A DNA stretch of 64,000 bases, taken from the NCBI GenBank assembly GCA_900708905.1, contig CAADRB010000025.1:1513061-1577060 (forward strand). Direction: 5' to 3'. The DNA comes from Hymenolepis diminuta (Eukaryota; Platyhelminthes; Cestoda; Cyclophyllidea; Hymenolepididae). Within the stretch, counting starts at the first letter, position 1. Each line of letters starts with the position of its first letter. This document shows, piece after piece, positions 36,801-47,915 of the stretch. The notes below the pieces were generated by a model. That model ran no database searches, had not been told where the DNA came from, and worked only from the letters and a program-made list of their open reading frames with translations. Made by a program: the position numbers and the translations under genes.

Positions 36801-39454
36801 AAAGTCAGAGACCATGAGAACGATACTCGATTAAAATTGCTCAAGAGGGGTAGCAGGTTGCGAGTTTCTCATTAAAACTGCTTAATAAGGCTACTCATTT
36901 ATCCACAACGTAGGTCCTTCCTTTCAACTTATTTGGAATTTACTTTACAAAAAAGCTGTATATTTAAAAGGGTTTATTTATTAGAGGGATAGAAGAGTGT
37001 CCTGTAAATATTTCGTTTGATTGGTGATTAGTTCATTTAATGGGAACTATGTACAAGAATCAGAAGACCCCAGAGATGACAGGCCTTTACTAGATCACAT
37101 CGTATTGTGATGTGTCAATTACAATTGTTTAGATTGACTTGAAGACAAAGAAACGTCAACCATACTTAAGTTTACCATGTGGTTGAGCCTGGGTACCACA
37201 GTTTCTCTTCTCTCTTATAGGCCTTCTTGATTTGGGATGTTTAATGGCGTTATGTTTTGTTAGAGTTAGGTTTGAATGCTCATGGGTGAAAATTGTACAG
37301 AATGCCTGTTCTTTCATGAACAAAGCCTTGCATTCGTGGATACTTTTCAGTTTAAATGTGAAATGGCAAGACTCCCAAAACAACACTAATCCAAACTTTA
37401 AGACTCTGACCGAGTTGGACTTAGAGCTTGCAGATCTATTGATCATCCTTAGGATTAACAGAGTGCAAAAGCCTTTCTCATAATAGAAAATCAAGATTTG
37501 AGTGGGAACACGAATGTGTTTGCTAATCGTAGGGGAATGAAAGTGGATGGGATACGGTAGCTGGAGGATATAATAGAGCTGGGTATAAACGTCTAAACTG
37601 CATATGTGGACGCAAAGTTGTAGGAAAATGGCGAAGTAAGATACGCTGAAAGGTCTTGTCTTATTTTGTGTTCTCTGTGAGTCACTATGCGACAAATAGT
37701 ATGAGCATACCTGTGAATCATCGTGTGCGTACTACAACTGGAACCGCCAAGTTACTAGCTCTAATTTACCCACAGTTAATAGTCGGTAGTGTGGTTGAAT
37801 ACATCTCTTGGGCTAATAAAGAGTGAGATTGTGATATTGAAAGTTTTTTATCATAGAATATTAGCAAATAACCGATCTAGACTATGGTCAGACATTAAGT
37901 CAAATATAACGGACAGAATGGATTATAGAATTGGTAGACAGTGAAGAGGTGTTTGCCGATTAAATATGCAGCCCATCTTCACGGCTGAAGAGTATAGTAA
38001 ATAATTTATTTCATAATATCCTTTACATAACGTTCTGCTTCTTTTCACTTTAAGTCGAAAGAGGATAGCAAATCCCGCTTGGTTATAGTAACCGGTATTC
38101 CATTGACCTCACTCTTGGCAGTCACCAACACGGTCGTACCAGGTGCCACTGAAGATAAGTTCTTTACCGATTCCATTCATCGTGATCTCACTCTATTCCG
38201 TCAACAACAAGAGGCGTCAGCACAGGGCCTCGAAGTACTGGTCTCTAAGAAACGCGGAGTTCCAAAAGAATCTCGAGGTCTCACAAAATTACCTTTGGAT
38301 GCCACAAATGAAACCCTCTACACCGCTGCCTCCAATGTACGCAACCTTGAAACTGTCCCCTTTTGGATGCACATTGGTCTAGAGTGTCAGGAGGCAGAAA
38401 AATGGATGGAATTATCTCAAATGTTAAAGAGTTTGCGATGTGTTGACTACTTGCAGTACAGCAATATACACTACGATGTCGCGGTCTGTGAAGACTTGGT
38501 CGCACATTTGAGTCTTACCCATAGATACTTCAGACGCAGCCAGGCGGTTACTCGTTTGGAAGCCAAGCTAAGTAGATATAGAGGACCCCTCTTGGTTGAC
38601 TATGAGGCACGAGTTCGAGTCCTCGAAGAATTGGGTTTCCTTGAAAAAGAGAGTCAATCCGGCTGCCTGACACGCAAAGGTGAACTTCATATTCCATATC
38701 TACTTGATAAGTTTAAGTAGTTAATAATTTTGAATTTCGTTTTATCTCTCCAGGCAGGGCAGCATGTGAATTCCAGCAAATGGAAGTTCTGCTAGCTGAG
38801 GTACTTTTTGATGGATCAATAATTCAAATGCCGCCAGAGGATATTGCAGCATTGCTCTCATGTTTTGTCTGTGAATCTGGAATGGGTGGTCCACAAAATC
38901 AGCCCCCTCCTCCACCACCACAAAATGCAGCTAATAATCCATTTAATTCTCGTCTTGCTCTTGTTACACATGAGGAGCTAGAAGCTTACGAGAAACCCGT
39001 TGATCCTAAAGAACTTATCCAGCTTCCATCTACGGTTCCAGAACACTTACAGGACACTGTCCGGTCGATGTTTATCAAAGCCCAACAATTGGAGGACCTT
39101 CAAATGAAGTTTGGTGTTTTGGAGGGAGAGTCGGATACTCGGCTGAATGCAATTTTAGTCGGTGCGGCCTACGCTTGGGCTTGTAATCAACCTTTTTCAG
39201 CTATTGTTGGCCTCACAGCGGGCGATGTGGCTGAAGGTCACGTCCTTCGAGCTCTTCAAAGATTGGATGAGCTGTTACGTCATGTTTGTGCAGCATGTAA
39301 GGGATTGGGTGATCATGCACTAGCGTCTAGAATGGATGCAGCCAGAGTGGCTGTACATCGCGACATGGTCTGCGCACCGTCACTCTATGTCGCGGACGAA
39401 ATTTCTGCGGAGGCATCGAGCGAATCTAAAGAAGAAGAGGAGGAAGAAAGATGA
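27851..39454 (+). CDS. SKIC2: SKI2-type DExH RNA helicase (SKIC2/SKIV2L homologue)
   Basis: Helicase of the cytoplasmic SKI complex, which feeds mRNA to the exosome for 3'-5' decay. Twelve exons: 27851-28106, 29238-29653, 29717-30133, 30209-30488, 31139-31498, 31569-31723, 31807-31954, 33097-33599, 34414-34665, 36380-36541, 38055-38679, 38754-39454. All junctions are GT-AG and in phase, giving about 1424 residues (human 1246). Motif [15 protein letters not shown] lies near residue 270, DEVH at about 362-365 (split exactly by intron 3), LLSAT near 393, [15 protein letters not shown] near 650 and [12 protein letters not shown] near 683. The C-terminal third is the DSHCT-type region ([36 protein letters not shown]), ending in an acidic tail. 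This arrangement and the N-terminal extension fit Ski2 better than Mtr4. The ATG is the first in its frame after a stop; an upstream non-coding exon cannot be excluded. Some introns contain SINE-like copies and antisense frames. Confidence 0.94.
28794..29051 (-). other. Antisense open frame with Cys/His cluster in SKI2 intron 1
   Basis: An 85-codon open stretch on the minus strand within intron 1 of the helicase gene. It encodes [20 protein letters not shown] followed by HWWIDYIKP and a second cluster [12 protein letters not shown]. The first cluster has the C-x4-C and spaced His of a C2H2 finger, but the second His is not obvious. An AG lies just inside the 5' limit (CTAAAAG), so it could be an exon. 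No family recognised; it could be a nested gene or a fragment of a mobile or zinc-finger gene. Confidence 0.3.
34095..34310 (+). repeat. SINE-like tRNA-derived repeat, most complete copy
   Basis: Starts with a tRNA-like head whose ends GTGCACCGGTG (from 34100) and CACCGGTGCAC (to about 34176) are perfectly complementary over 11 bases, like a long acceptor stem. An A-box-like TGGAGCAGCG and a B-box-like GGTTCAATGTC lie between. The body follows (ATCCAGTGAGTAACACGCTG, GAATTTCTCATTAGAGAGG) and ends with AAGTGTTAGAAAACTCTTTC. Lies in intron 8 of the helicase gene. Confidence 0.7.
34800..35010 (+). repeat. SINE-like tRNA-derived repeat
   Basis: Shows CGTCTGTCAAATCAGAGGTC, ATGGGTTTTATGTTCC, GGACATCCAGTGAAT, GGTTAATTCTGGTTAG and a 3' GATAAGTGTTGAGAAATGC block. 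Order as in the copy at 34095, same strand, 700 bp downstream, in intron 9. Confidence 0.6.
36690..36930 (+). repeat. SINE-like tRNA-derived repeat, degenerate
   Basis: Contains CACGTCTGTAAAGTCAGAGA, CCATGAGAACGATACTCG and GCGAGTTTCTCATTAAAAC in family order. The B box is mutated. Lies in intron 10 of the helicase gene; a second, poorer T-arm fragment may precede it. Confidence 0.5.
37156..37695 (-). other. 179-codon antisense open frame in SKI2 intron 10, unrecognised
   Basis: Unusually long open frame for AT-rich intron sequence. It has an ATG at 37695 but no recognisable domain, signal peptide or clear membrane segment, and no good splice partner. The + strand over the same place has an 83-codon frame. 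It may be a chance frame or an old retroelement piece. Confidence 0.2.
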
Positions 39455-39752
39455 ACTTGAAATGTGTCACCTATTTTGTCCCGCTTTCATTTTTTCTCAC
39501 TTTTGTATCTGTAACAATTTTTTTCAAATTCATTTGAGTTTTATTTCAAACTGAGATGGGTGATGATTGTAAGCTGGATAGAGCATTACTAGAATCTATA
39601 TTAACTCGCAAAATCCGTTTATTCAATATGTCAACTGGAAAAGCATTTCTTAGAAAAGAAATGGTGAGAGATAAGTGTAAAGCTAGCACACACACTGGCG
39701 TCGCCATTAATGTCAAGTTACGTTGTCGCTTGTTTAACAAAACATAGTCACC

Positions 39753-39758
39753 AATAAA
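39753..39758 (+). terminator. Candidate poly(A) signal of the SKI2 gene
   Basis: AATAAA about 300 bases after the stop codon, the first canonical hexamer on this strand after the gene. Confidence 0.35.
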
Positions 39759-40559
39759 TTCTGGACTATCCACTGAAGTCATCTGTGGCTACGATATCTC
39801 TGACCCAGAAAGGTGGATGCTTGTATCTTGAACGATAATTTAGCTTCCGTTCATTACGAGAGTATGAGGTTGAATACTTGATTAGCATTGAAGGGACTCC
39901 GTTTGAACGTTCAGGGACAGTGGTAGAGGGTCTTCAGTTATTTAGATCCGAAAGAAGACTGTTAACTCAAATGAGGGCTTCTCCATTTTATTTAGGAATT
40001 GCACCTGATTATACAGAACTTCTAAGAGGGATCGGTTGGCTCACCTGTTAGCCAGAAATATAGCCGGGGGGAGGGGATACATTCAGATACAAAAATGGAA
40101 GATCAGAGAGCAGAATTTTATAAATTCTGTTCAGGCATCGAAACTTTTCAATTTTTATTCCACTAGGACGGCAACCGGTATTTACGGATGCATGAAAAAC
40201 AGCGGGTGGTTATTAATACCGCTGAACCTTGGATTACGGCGGATAGATGACGGAAAATAGTAATATGATTCAATTTTGTGGCAGTGTTTTCTTAGGAAAA
40301 AGGGATTGCGCAACAGCTAATTTTTGAGGACTTCGAGGACATCAACAGAACACTTTTCATGACGGTTTGTGAATAGCATGCAAGATATGGATGTGGACTA
40401 CTCGGGCTTACAACTAGAATTTCCTACAAAATTTGCGCAGTAATTTAATGACTTTACTATTTATGTTTGCGCAATGTTCATTTTCGAAATCGGAATTTGC
40501 TGCCCAGATCATTCCAAAATTTCTAAACCCTTAGAGAGGAAAAAGTCATTTCAAACCCA

Positions 40560-40770
40560 TTATGAGAAATATTAACAACACTTGGCATGGGTAGAGAAGG
40601 TGTATACTCGAGCAACTCATATGGGTAATCCACATTCTACCACCCATTTTGTTGACCAGATTTAATCAATGCGGTTGGTCATCCAATTCACTGGATCTGC
40701 ACTGGTGAGCATTGATCTTGAGACATCTGATTAACAGACGAGAATGTTGGCCATGTTCTCTGAGTCTCAC
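40560..40770 (-). repeat. SINE-like tRNA-derived repeat
   Basis: The + strand reads CTCATATGGGTAATCCACAT, TCTACCACCC, GACCAGATTTAATCAATGCG, GTTGGTCATCCAATTCACTG and GCACTGGTGAGCATTGATCT. This is the reverse of the family body and head. The B box is eroded. Confidence 0.55.
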
Positions 40771-41711
40771 ACCCTGCCGCCCTCCTAAGAACCCATATTA
40801 ACTGGTATTTCTAATCACTGGGTATGGATAACCCCGAATTTTGGCTTGACTACAATGCCACTTGGACATATAATAATTGCATTACCAATGAAATTTATTC
40901 ACCAATTAGGCATTATACTTGCCAGTACACTAGTCGGATTTATAATTTTACTTTTGGGGGCATAGAAATGTACTTATCTATGGAGTTTGATGGTCTTTCT
41001 CCCAGCTCAATTTGGAACTGATTTTTTTCACATTTTCTCACTATTTACTGTTATTTACTAAGATTATCCATCAAATTCCTTCAGAATTGATTATGCTTCA
41101 CTATAACGGAATAATGCACCATAATAAATTAGAAGTAGTAATAAGTCAAAATTAATTATGTTATTCTGATAGGCGATAATTTAATTACCATTGCCTTTTA
41201 TGAAAGTTCCTTCCCATTAATCTAGACCATTGCATTTTCACCCACAACCGACATGACAGAATTTCGCTCTTCCGATCTGAGTCTTTTTTGTAGACTGTTT
41301 TTTAATCTTTAGCTGTAATAGATGAATCTCGCCGAAATCCTCTGCAACTTCTTTCTAAATCTGCATTAGTTCTACCTCATGGTTCTTACTTAAAAATTCC
41401 TAAGGCCTACCTTTTAAAACTAGACTATGACACGCTACATCAAGAATGCAATGGATTCAATGACCTTTATAAAATGAAAGTGGATTGAGTAAAGATTATT
41501 TCGTTCTCTTAAAAATCATTCAACATTGTCAGAAGGAATCCCTTTTTATTCCGGTATCATGATGAAGATAGGGACCTATATCATGAATGATAATGGGGCT
41601 GTATAAGCCCCGTATGATAGGTGGGAAAGGTAAATTTAAACGAGAGCGCATTGTAGAAGCAGCTGGTAAGTTGCGCAGAACAAGTTGCGACAATCAATGC
41701 CAATGCGAGAA

Positions 41712-41742
41712 CCAATCAGAGTGACGCTGGAAACTGGCCAAT
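41712..41742 (+). promoter_or_regulatory. Two CCAAT boxes upstream of the receptor gene
   Basis: CCAAT at 41712-41716 and 41738-41742, 115-145 bases before the ATG, in the sense orientation. No TATA box is evident. Promoter role is inferred from position only. Confidence 0.3.
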
Positions 41743-41857
41743 TAGAGTGTCCGTTGTAATTGTCTGTCGGTCTACCCTACCGTTCCATGCTTGTGCAAAA
41801 TTCTTCGCCCTTGCCATCTGGTCTGGTAGAATCCCAGCTGGAATTTATGCTCCAATC

Positions 41858-44800
41858 ATGAAAAGTTCTCAAAGTGGGCTCTGTCCTATTGTCTTCCTTC
41901 TACTCCTTTTTGTCCAATGTGCGCTTCAAGATCCACCCCCAAAAGGTCACCCAAAAAGTAAGCTCCAACTTTGCTAATTTATATTTAACAGACATTGATA
42001 CATTATGGATTCTTAAAGCAAATTCAAGATTTTTTAATCCTGAAGAAGCATTCAAACTGCAGCGGTAAGACAGCTCAAATTATGAATTACGAAAAAGAGA
42101 AGAATCCAAGGGTCAAAGGGACTTATTTCCTCTGAATTCTAGATCCATACTATTGAATAGTTTTTACTTCATAGGTTGACATTCCGAAGTTGAAACTCAT
42201 AGATATGGGTTCTGGATACATGAGTGGAACATTTGAGTTCAAGGATTCAGTAAATAACCTATATACACATCTGGTTGGAAATTTGTCATATAAATCGATC
42301 CCCTAGGTTAGCCAAATAGCGGCTAATTTAAATGAAAATAAATTCCGGGTCACATTTTGATTATTTCATTTAACAGTTCTAAGTGTTGTAACAGGGTTTG
42401 TTGATTTTAATTCGTAAGAGGTTGAAACATTATTTTCACCAAATCTGGTGATCAAAATTTTGTGTCATCAGTTTTTCCCAACTTCTGAAGCTAAATTCCT
42501 CTTTTTGTTTACTCAATAAATATTTTTTCAACAAAACAAATAATGAAGTGTTATTGATGTAAAATAAATTGTTCATTTTAAGATAAAGATGGTTATATCA
42601 ATATACCTTATTTAAATGGAGAAAAAAATCATTCATGTTGAACTGAAGGTCGTAGCTACAGAGCGATTAGTTGAAAAATAAAATTTTGAAATTTTTTGCA
42701 ATCGATTTGACTGATTCTCAGTTGGGTAGAAATGCGCTCGTTCTAATGCTGTTTCTTATGCAAGTCTTCGAAGTTGTTTGGATTAATGTAGTATATCCAA
42801 ACTCGAAGCATCCATGAGAATATATTTGTCCATTTAGTCCTGACACACGATCTTAACTGGAGGAATTTTGGTCTTAAAACTAGAATTTCTTCACGACTCA
42901 TACTGATGTTATGGCCTCTTTGTTGGTCCTCAAAAGTGAATTTTGTCACTTCTTAACGTTACACTTCACGATCCAGTTCAATTTCATCCGACTGTTGAAG
43001 AAAGCATTTACCCGAATTGATCAAGTTTAAATAATTGAACAGTATCACCGCTCCTATCCTCTGAGTTGCATAAGCGAGGACGAATTTTTTACTTTAAATA
43101 ATTATTGACTTTGCGCCTGGTTTAAAATCGGGAGTTGGGCTTAAAATAGAGTTTCCATAGCGTATATATTTCTGAGGAAGAAAGTCTTTAATTGAATAAG
43201 ATTCAGATTCTTTTTAAGTGACGTCAATTTCCGTGGAAAGACAGTGTAGTTTGTGGTGTTTATGTCAGTTCACAAAACTGCAGTAGGATATGAGAAAAAA
43301 TTTATGAAAAGAAAAAAAATTAATGAGAAATTCAATGGACTACGGTCGAGCCAGTAGGAAAAAGGAAAACACGTATGTCGTGGATACCTGACGGGAGACT
43401 ACTATAACGAGCAAGAAAGGATATGCTAATATGTAAGGCAGAGACCGAGAGATTTTATTCAGCTAGCGCATTCTGAAAGCCGATAAAAGGTAGTGGCGAT
43501 GAAAATCGGGGCTTAAGAAAAGGGTGCGTGACCGATCATCAAGGACGCCATATTTAACTCAGTTCACCGATTGACTATAAGAGATGAGGGTATGATTTCT
43601 TCCACTTCTAGGCTAATCATTATGGAATTTTTCCTTCCTTTCCACTCCCTTTTTAGTTAACAAGACCAAGTCAGTGGAGAAGGCACTAATTCGAATGCTG
43701 ATTGCTCGATATCAAAAATTTGGTGTCGTTGGCCGACCAGTCAGGGACAACAAACAAGTCCTCTTGGTACGCTATGGGCTTCAGCTCATTCAGATCCTGG
43801 AGCTTGATGAAAACAAGCAAATTCTGCATACCAACTGCTGGTCAATGCATGTAAGTATCAACGGTTTGTCATAATCGGACGTAACTACAATCACTACATC
43901 CGAACTGACGGATTTTGATCCTCTGCTCGTATTCACGGTTTATGAGTGGAGAAGAAAATCAAGAGTTATGGCAAACTCTACCACCACTGACATAACTGTA
44001 CGTACCCATTTAGGCTGATCATTGAAGTATGCTACGTCAACAATTTTTCAGAACCAGAGGAAGCGAGAGGGGAAGATCTATTACTCAAATACCCGTCCCT
44101 TTATTTCCTTTATTAGGGAAATTACACTTCAGATATTTGAGATTTTTGGCTACTTAATTCACAGGTAATATAGCTGTAAGGATGTATCTGTCATATTCAC
44201 GAGCAAAGAGAGAAACAGTAGCAGCAAAATCTAGTGCCTGGGAAACGGGTTCCGTGCTTGGAGTTTTTACGAAGTCTGTTCAGAGCTTCTAACATATCTG
44301 ATTCTTTCTCCTATCAAAATTTTATTAGATATCAACAAAAAATGAAGAGATAATGTAAAAAATAGAGAGAAGGAGGAAATGAGGATGGAAACTAAAGTAT
44401 AACAGAGAGTGTTCATGGAATTTGCACAGATAAAATCATAAAACAGTGTTGAATAATACTGATACCTTCGCCGTATAGTTCCTGAATCGTAGGATAATTT
44501 TAAATATCACTAAACAATCTTACAAAATATCCAAAGGGTCATGTTCACTGTAGACTTCTAGTTGGGATTCTCACAGTATCAAGCTGTTAGTCAAAAACCT
44601 GCGATGGCTAAAGTCTCGTCACAGATTCGTCTGATTACCACCCCCAGCATGGACAGAAGTGAGAATTCGAAAGAAAGTATGAATATGTCTATTCTGTAGA
44701 TTCAAGAGTGAGTCCAGTATCATGTGCCAAGTAAAATGCATGATTAACACGAAGGGAGTCACTGTCCATGCAATTAGCAGGATTAATATCAATATGTTGA

Positions 44801-45699
44801 GGGGGTTGGCACATATATCTAATTATTGGCAAGTGATTATAAAAAACTGGGAGCAAATGGAATAGCAGTAACAGTGATAAGAAACTGCTGTGCAATAAAT
44901 ATGTGGAGTTGATAATATGCTACAATACACAGCTATAGGAACCATTAAACCTATCCAATGGCAATCAATGATTAACCAAATAAACCCACTGATTGATCTT
45001 TTCCTACCAGAAATGGAATGATACACTATTACAGTGGAACCCCACAGAGCATGGAAATATCACAGAGGTTCGAATCTTCCCCTCACAAGTCTGGACGCCA
45101 GATATCCAGCTGTTCAACTTGTGAGTCTTGATGTAATCTTATTGTGATATTTAATGAATGATCATCATCACCTAAACTACTGTTAGTCTTAGTTCTATCG
45201 ATTTTTTCAGATTCAGGAATAGGAAGAGAAAGGCAAACTCGGTTGACTGATGATGGAAGTGACTGGAAGTAAGGAGCGTGGTCATATAAGATGTTTATGT
45301 ACGTGCCTGGAAATGTTTAAAGAATGAACGGGGACATACGGGCTAATCGCAAGGGAGATAAAATAAACTGATGATGGTAGTCAGTCTAGTTGCTACTGGC
45401 CTTGTCACGCCCTCATCAATGTTGATGAGTTAACTGCAGACTAGAAAAATGGTGAAACCGCAAATATTAATTAAATCACATGGTATTACGTCCTATCAGT
45501 TACAGAAAACAATATTGGTCGATAATCGTAACCAATCAAAATAAAATCTGCTTAATTTTTCATGTCTGAACTTTTATTTTCATAATCACTTTTATATTAA
45601 GCTTTAATGTTATTTAAATGTTTGTCTCAAAATTTATTTATTTTCTATTTTATTTATTTCGCATTATTTTAAAGCAATTTATTTTATCTATATATATGC

Positions 45700-45730
<31 letters not shown>

Positions 45731-47883
45731 AAATTGCCTTTTGTTGTAGCGTGGACGAACGTATTCAGGATCATCGAATTGCCCGAGTGGTCGTGCATGC
45801 TGATGGAAGTATTCTGTGGATTCCTCAGGCTCTTTTCAAAAGTGCCTGTCAAGTCGAGATCACTTACTTCCCCTATGATACTCAGGCGAGTTTTTATCAT
45901 CTTTTGAAAAATCTCGTTCATTTGCTAAACATCTTTTGACTGTTGGCATCTCAAGATAAAACAGAAGAATAGCGTTGCTAGGACATCTTTCTTAGAGAAA
46001 GGCGATCGATTAGTGAGTGAGATCGAACTAGTGCTATTTCAGTTCACTGATGAGCAGCCTTATCGATTATTTTCGGTGTCTTTGGGCGAAGTTTTGTCTC
46101 TCCTTTACTATATTATCGATTATTGGATTTTCAGGCTCGTGATTGCAATTGCAGTATCATCACTGGTGCCATTATTGAACAAAAATAAAGCCAATAAAAG
46201 AAAGGGCAGAGTAAGGTCGCCGTTTGAATTAAAGGAAATCATTCTCCTTCACCTGCGTCTGGACAGGCCGTTAGAACCGAGGTAGAAACTGGGAAAGGTA
46301 AAAATAGGTGAAAAATTTAAATACGCACCAAGATATAGTATTCATAGGCCCAAGAAAAATGAAGAACAAGCCCAGTGCAGTTAAAAACATTCATTAGGGT
46401 TAGTTTGGATAAATATTTCGAGGGGTATATTGTCTAAGCTGCAATTCAATCAAGATAAATTCTAAGACACTGGGAGTATTTCGGTCAAACTTTTATAAAA
46501 AAATATGGAAATTCAATGTTAGAACTCCGGTTTCATTTGAGTCAGGTTTAGCATTAATGAATCCTATTAAAATAGATATCAAGGCATAAACAAGTATTTG
46601 GATCTATGTCAGCCCATTTAAAAACAATCAGGCTTGAGTTAGACAGCTGACTCTGTTATTACCTTTTTTTCTCTTTACTGAACTACTAGCCTTAAGTTAA
46701 CTCCACGAGGATACTACCTCTTATTATCTACGTGGAAGTGGTAATTAATCTTACATTCTCTTGAAGGTGTGTACTCTAGAATTCGGATCTTGGACCTACG
46801 ATCGAACACAACTTGAGCTGGATTGGTGGATAAGTTCTTTTTCTCCCGACCCAATGCCTTACGTCGATTTCATCGATTACGTGCCAAGCAACGAATGGAG
46901 AACTGATGGAGAAAAGGAAAGAGACATCATTCACACCAATCGTACTAAGCAGGTTAGATCAGTCTCATTTTGACCAATTTCTCATTGATCTAGTGTATAG
47001 TGCCGATTTGTATTCAGTTAAGTATTCGCAGGTCTTTAAGCCCTAATTTCATTGAAGGGAATTGATATCCAACATCAATCTTGGGAAAAGAATTTATAAT
47101 CTGGAGTCACTCTGATGAGAAGGTCGTATTCTGCTGCTCTATCTGTACAATATATTATGTGCTCCGAGATGTATCGTAACATTGATCTGTGACTTTGCAG
47201 CCATACTCATGCATTTGTGAGTTTCTGCAGTGAATATTGTTCTTTTAGTTTTACAAACCGCTACAATCTTGGGCGGACTAAGATGGGAAAAATGCGAAGA
47301 ACAAACAGTATCACTGTCTTGTGTTTGGAATTGTGCTCAAAGGTATTGCGTTAGAGTTAATAATGAAGAGAAACCAGTTAAGAAAAATAAATATATCAGA
47401 CTGAGCAGATCAACAGGAGAAAATACAAGATTTGAACTCTTTTCTTCCCCCACTCTATTTGGTGATATTTCAATACTTGTTCTAGCACTCTAATCCTTAG
47501 TAATGTCATAGTAAAAATGCAGGATAGTTGAGAAAAGACGCAGCGAACCACTAGCTACTAGCTCAAACTCTTTTGAGTTCTGTTAGCTTGAATGACCTCA
47601 TGTCGGGTGCACCAATCTGATAAGGAAGAAATTGGTAATGTAACCACATTTCTTACTTTCGGCTGTAAGTATGTAAATATTCATATGATCATCCTGAATT
47701 CAAGCTGATTTGTGAAGCATAAAATGAAAAAAATGCTTTCTTGAATATGATCTCTAGAACTGACCGTTACACGTAGAGGCTGCAAAGTGAGAATATCAAA
47801 GTGTTCGCAGGGATTTGAAATTTAAACACATTATTGCTCAAATGGTAACCTAAATATGGTCTTTGACTGGCCTATTATACTGA

Positions 47884-47915
<32 letters not shown>

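Larger units (their letters stand above)
39455..41857. other. SKI2 3' UTR and intergenic region before the receptor gene
   Basis: The first 300 bases are the probable 3' UTR of the helicase gene. Short frames at 39556, 40036 and 40824 (+) show no domain. A SINE-like copy lies at 40560-40770. CCAAT boxes lie just before the receptor gene. Confidence 0.45.

Noticed and set aside
39556..39747. 63-codon frame 100 bases after the SKI2 stop, with a GT site after KAFLRKEM
   Set aside because: Falls in the presumed 3' UTR before the first poly(A) signal; no downstream exon in phase was found.
40824..41021. 65-codon + frame with several N-glycosylation sites
   Set aside because: No recognisable domain and no splice link to the receptor gene, whose own signal peptide starts at 41858.
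45000..45010. Receptor model without exon 3
   Set aside because: Joining exon 2 directly to exon 4 breaks phase and omits loops D and A; exon 45011-45120 supplies both in phase.
46013..46285. 90-codon frame in receptor intron 4
   Set aside because: Between two exons that join in phase without it; composition is ordinary and nothing in the Cys-loop family belongs there.
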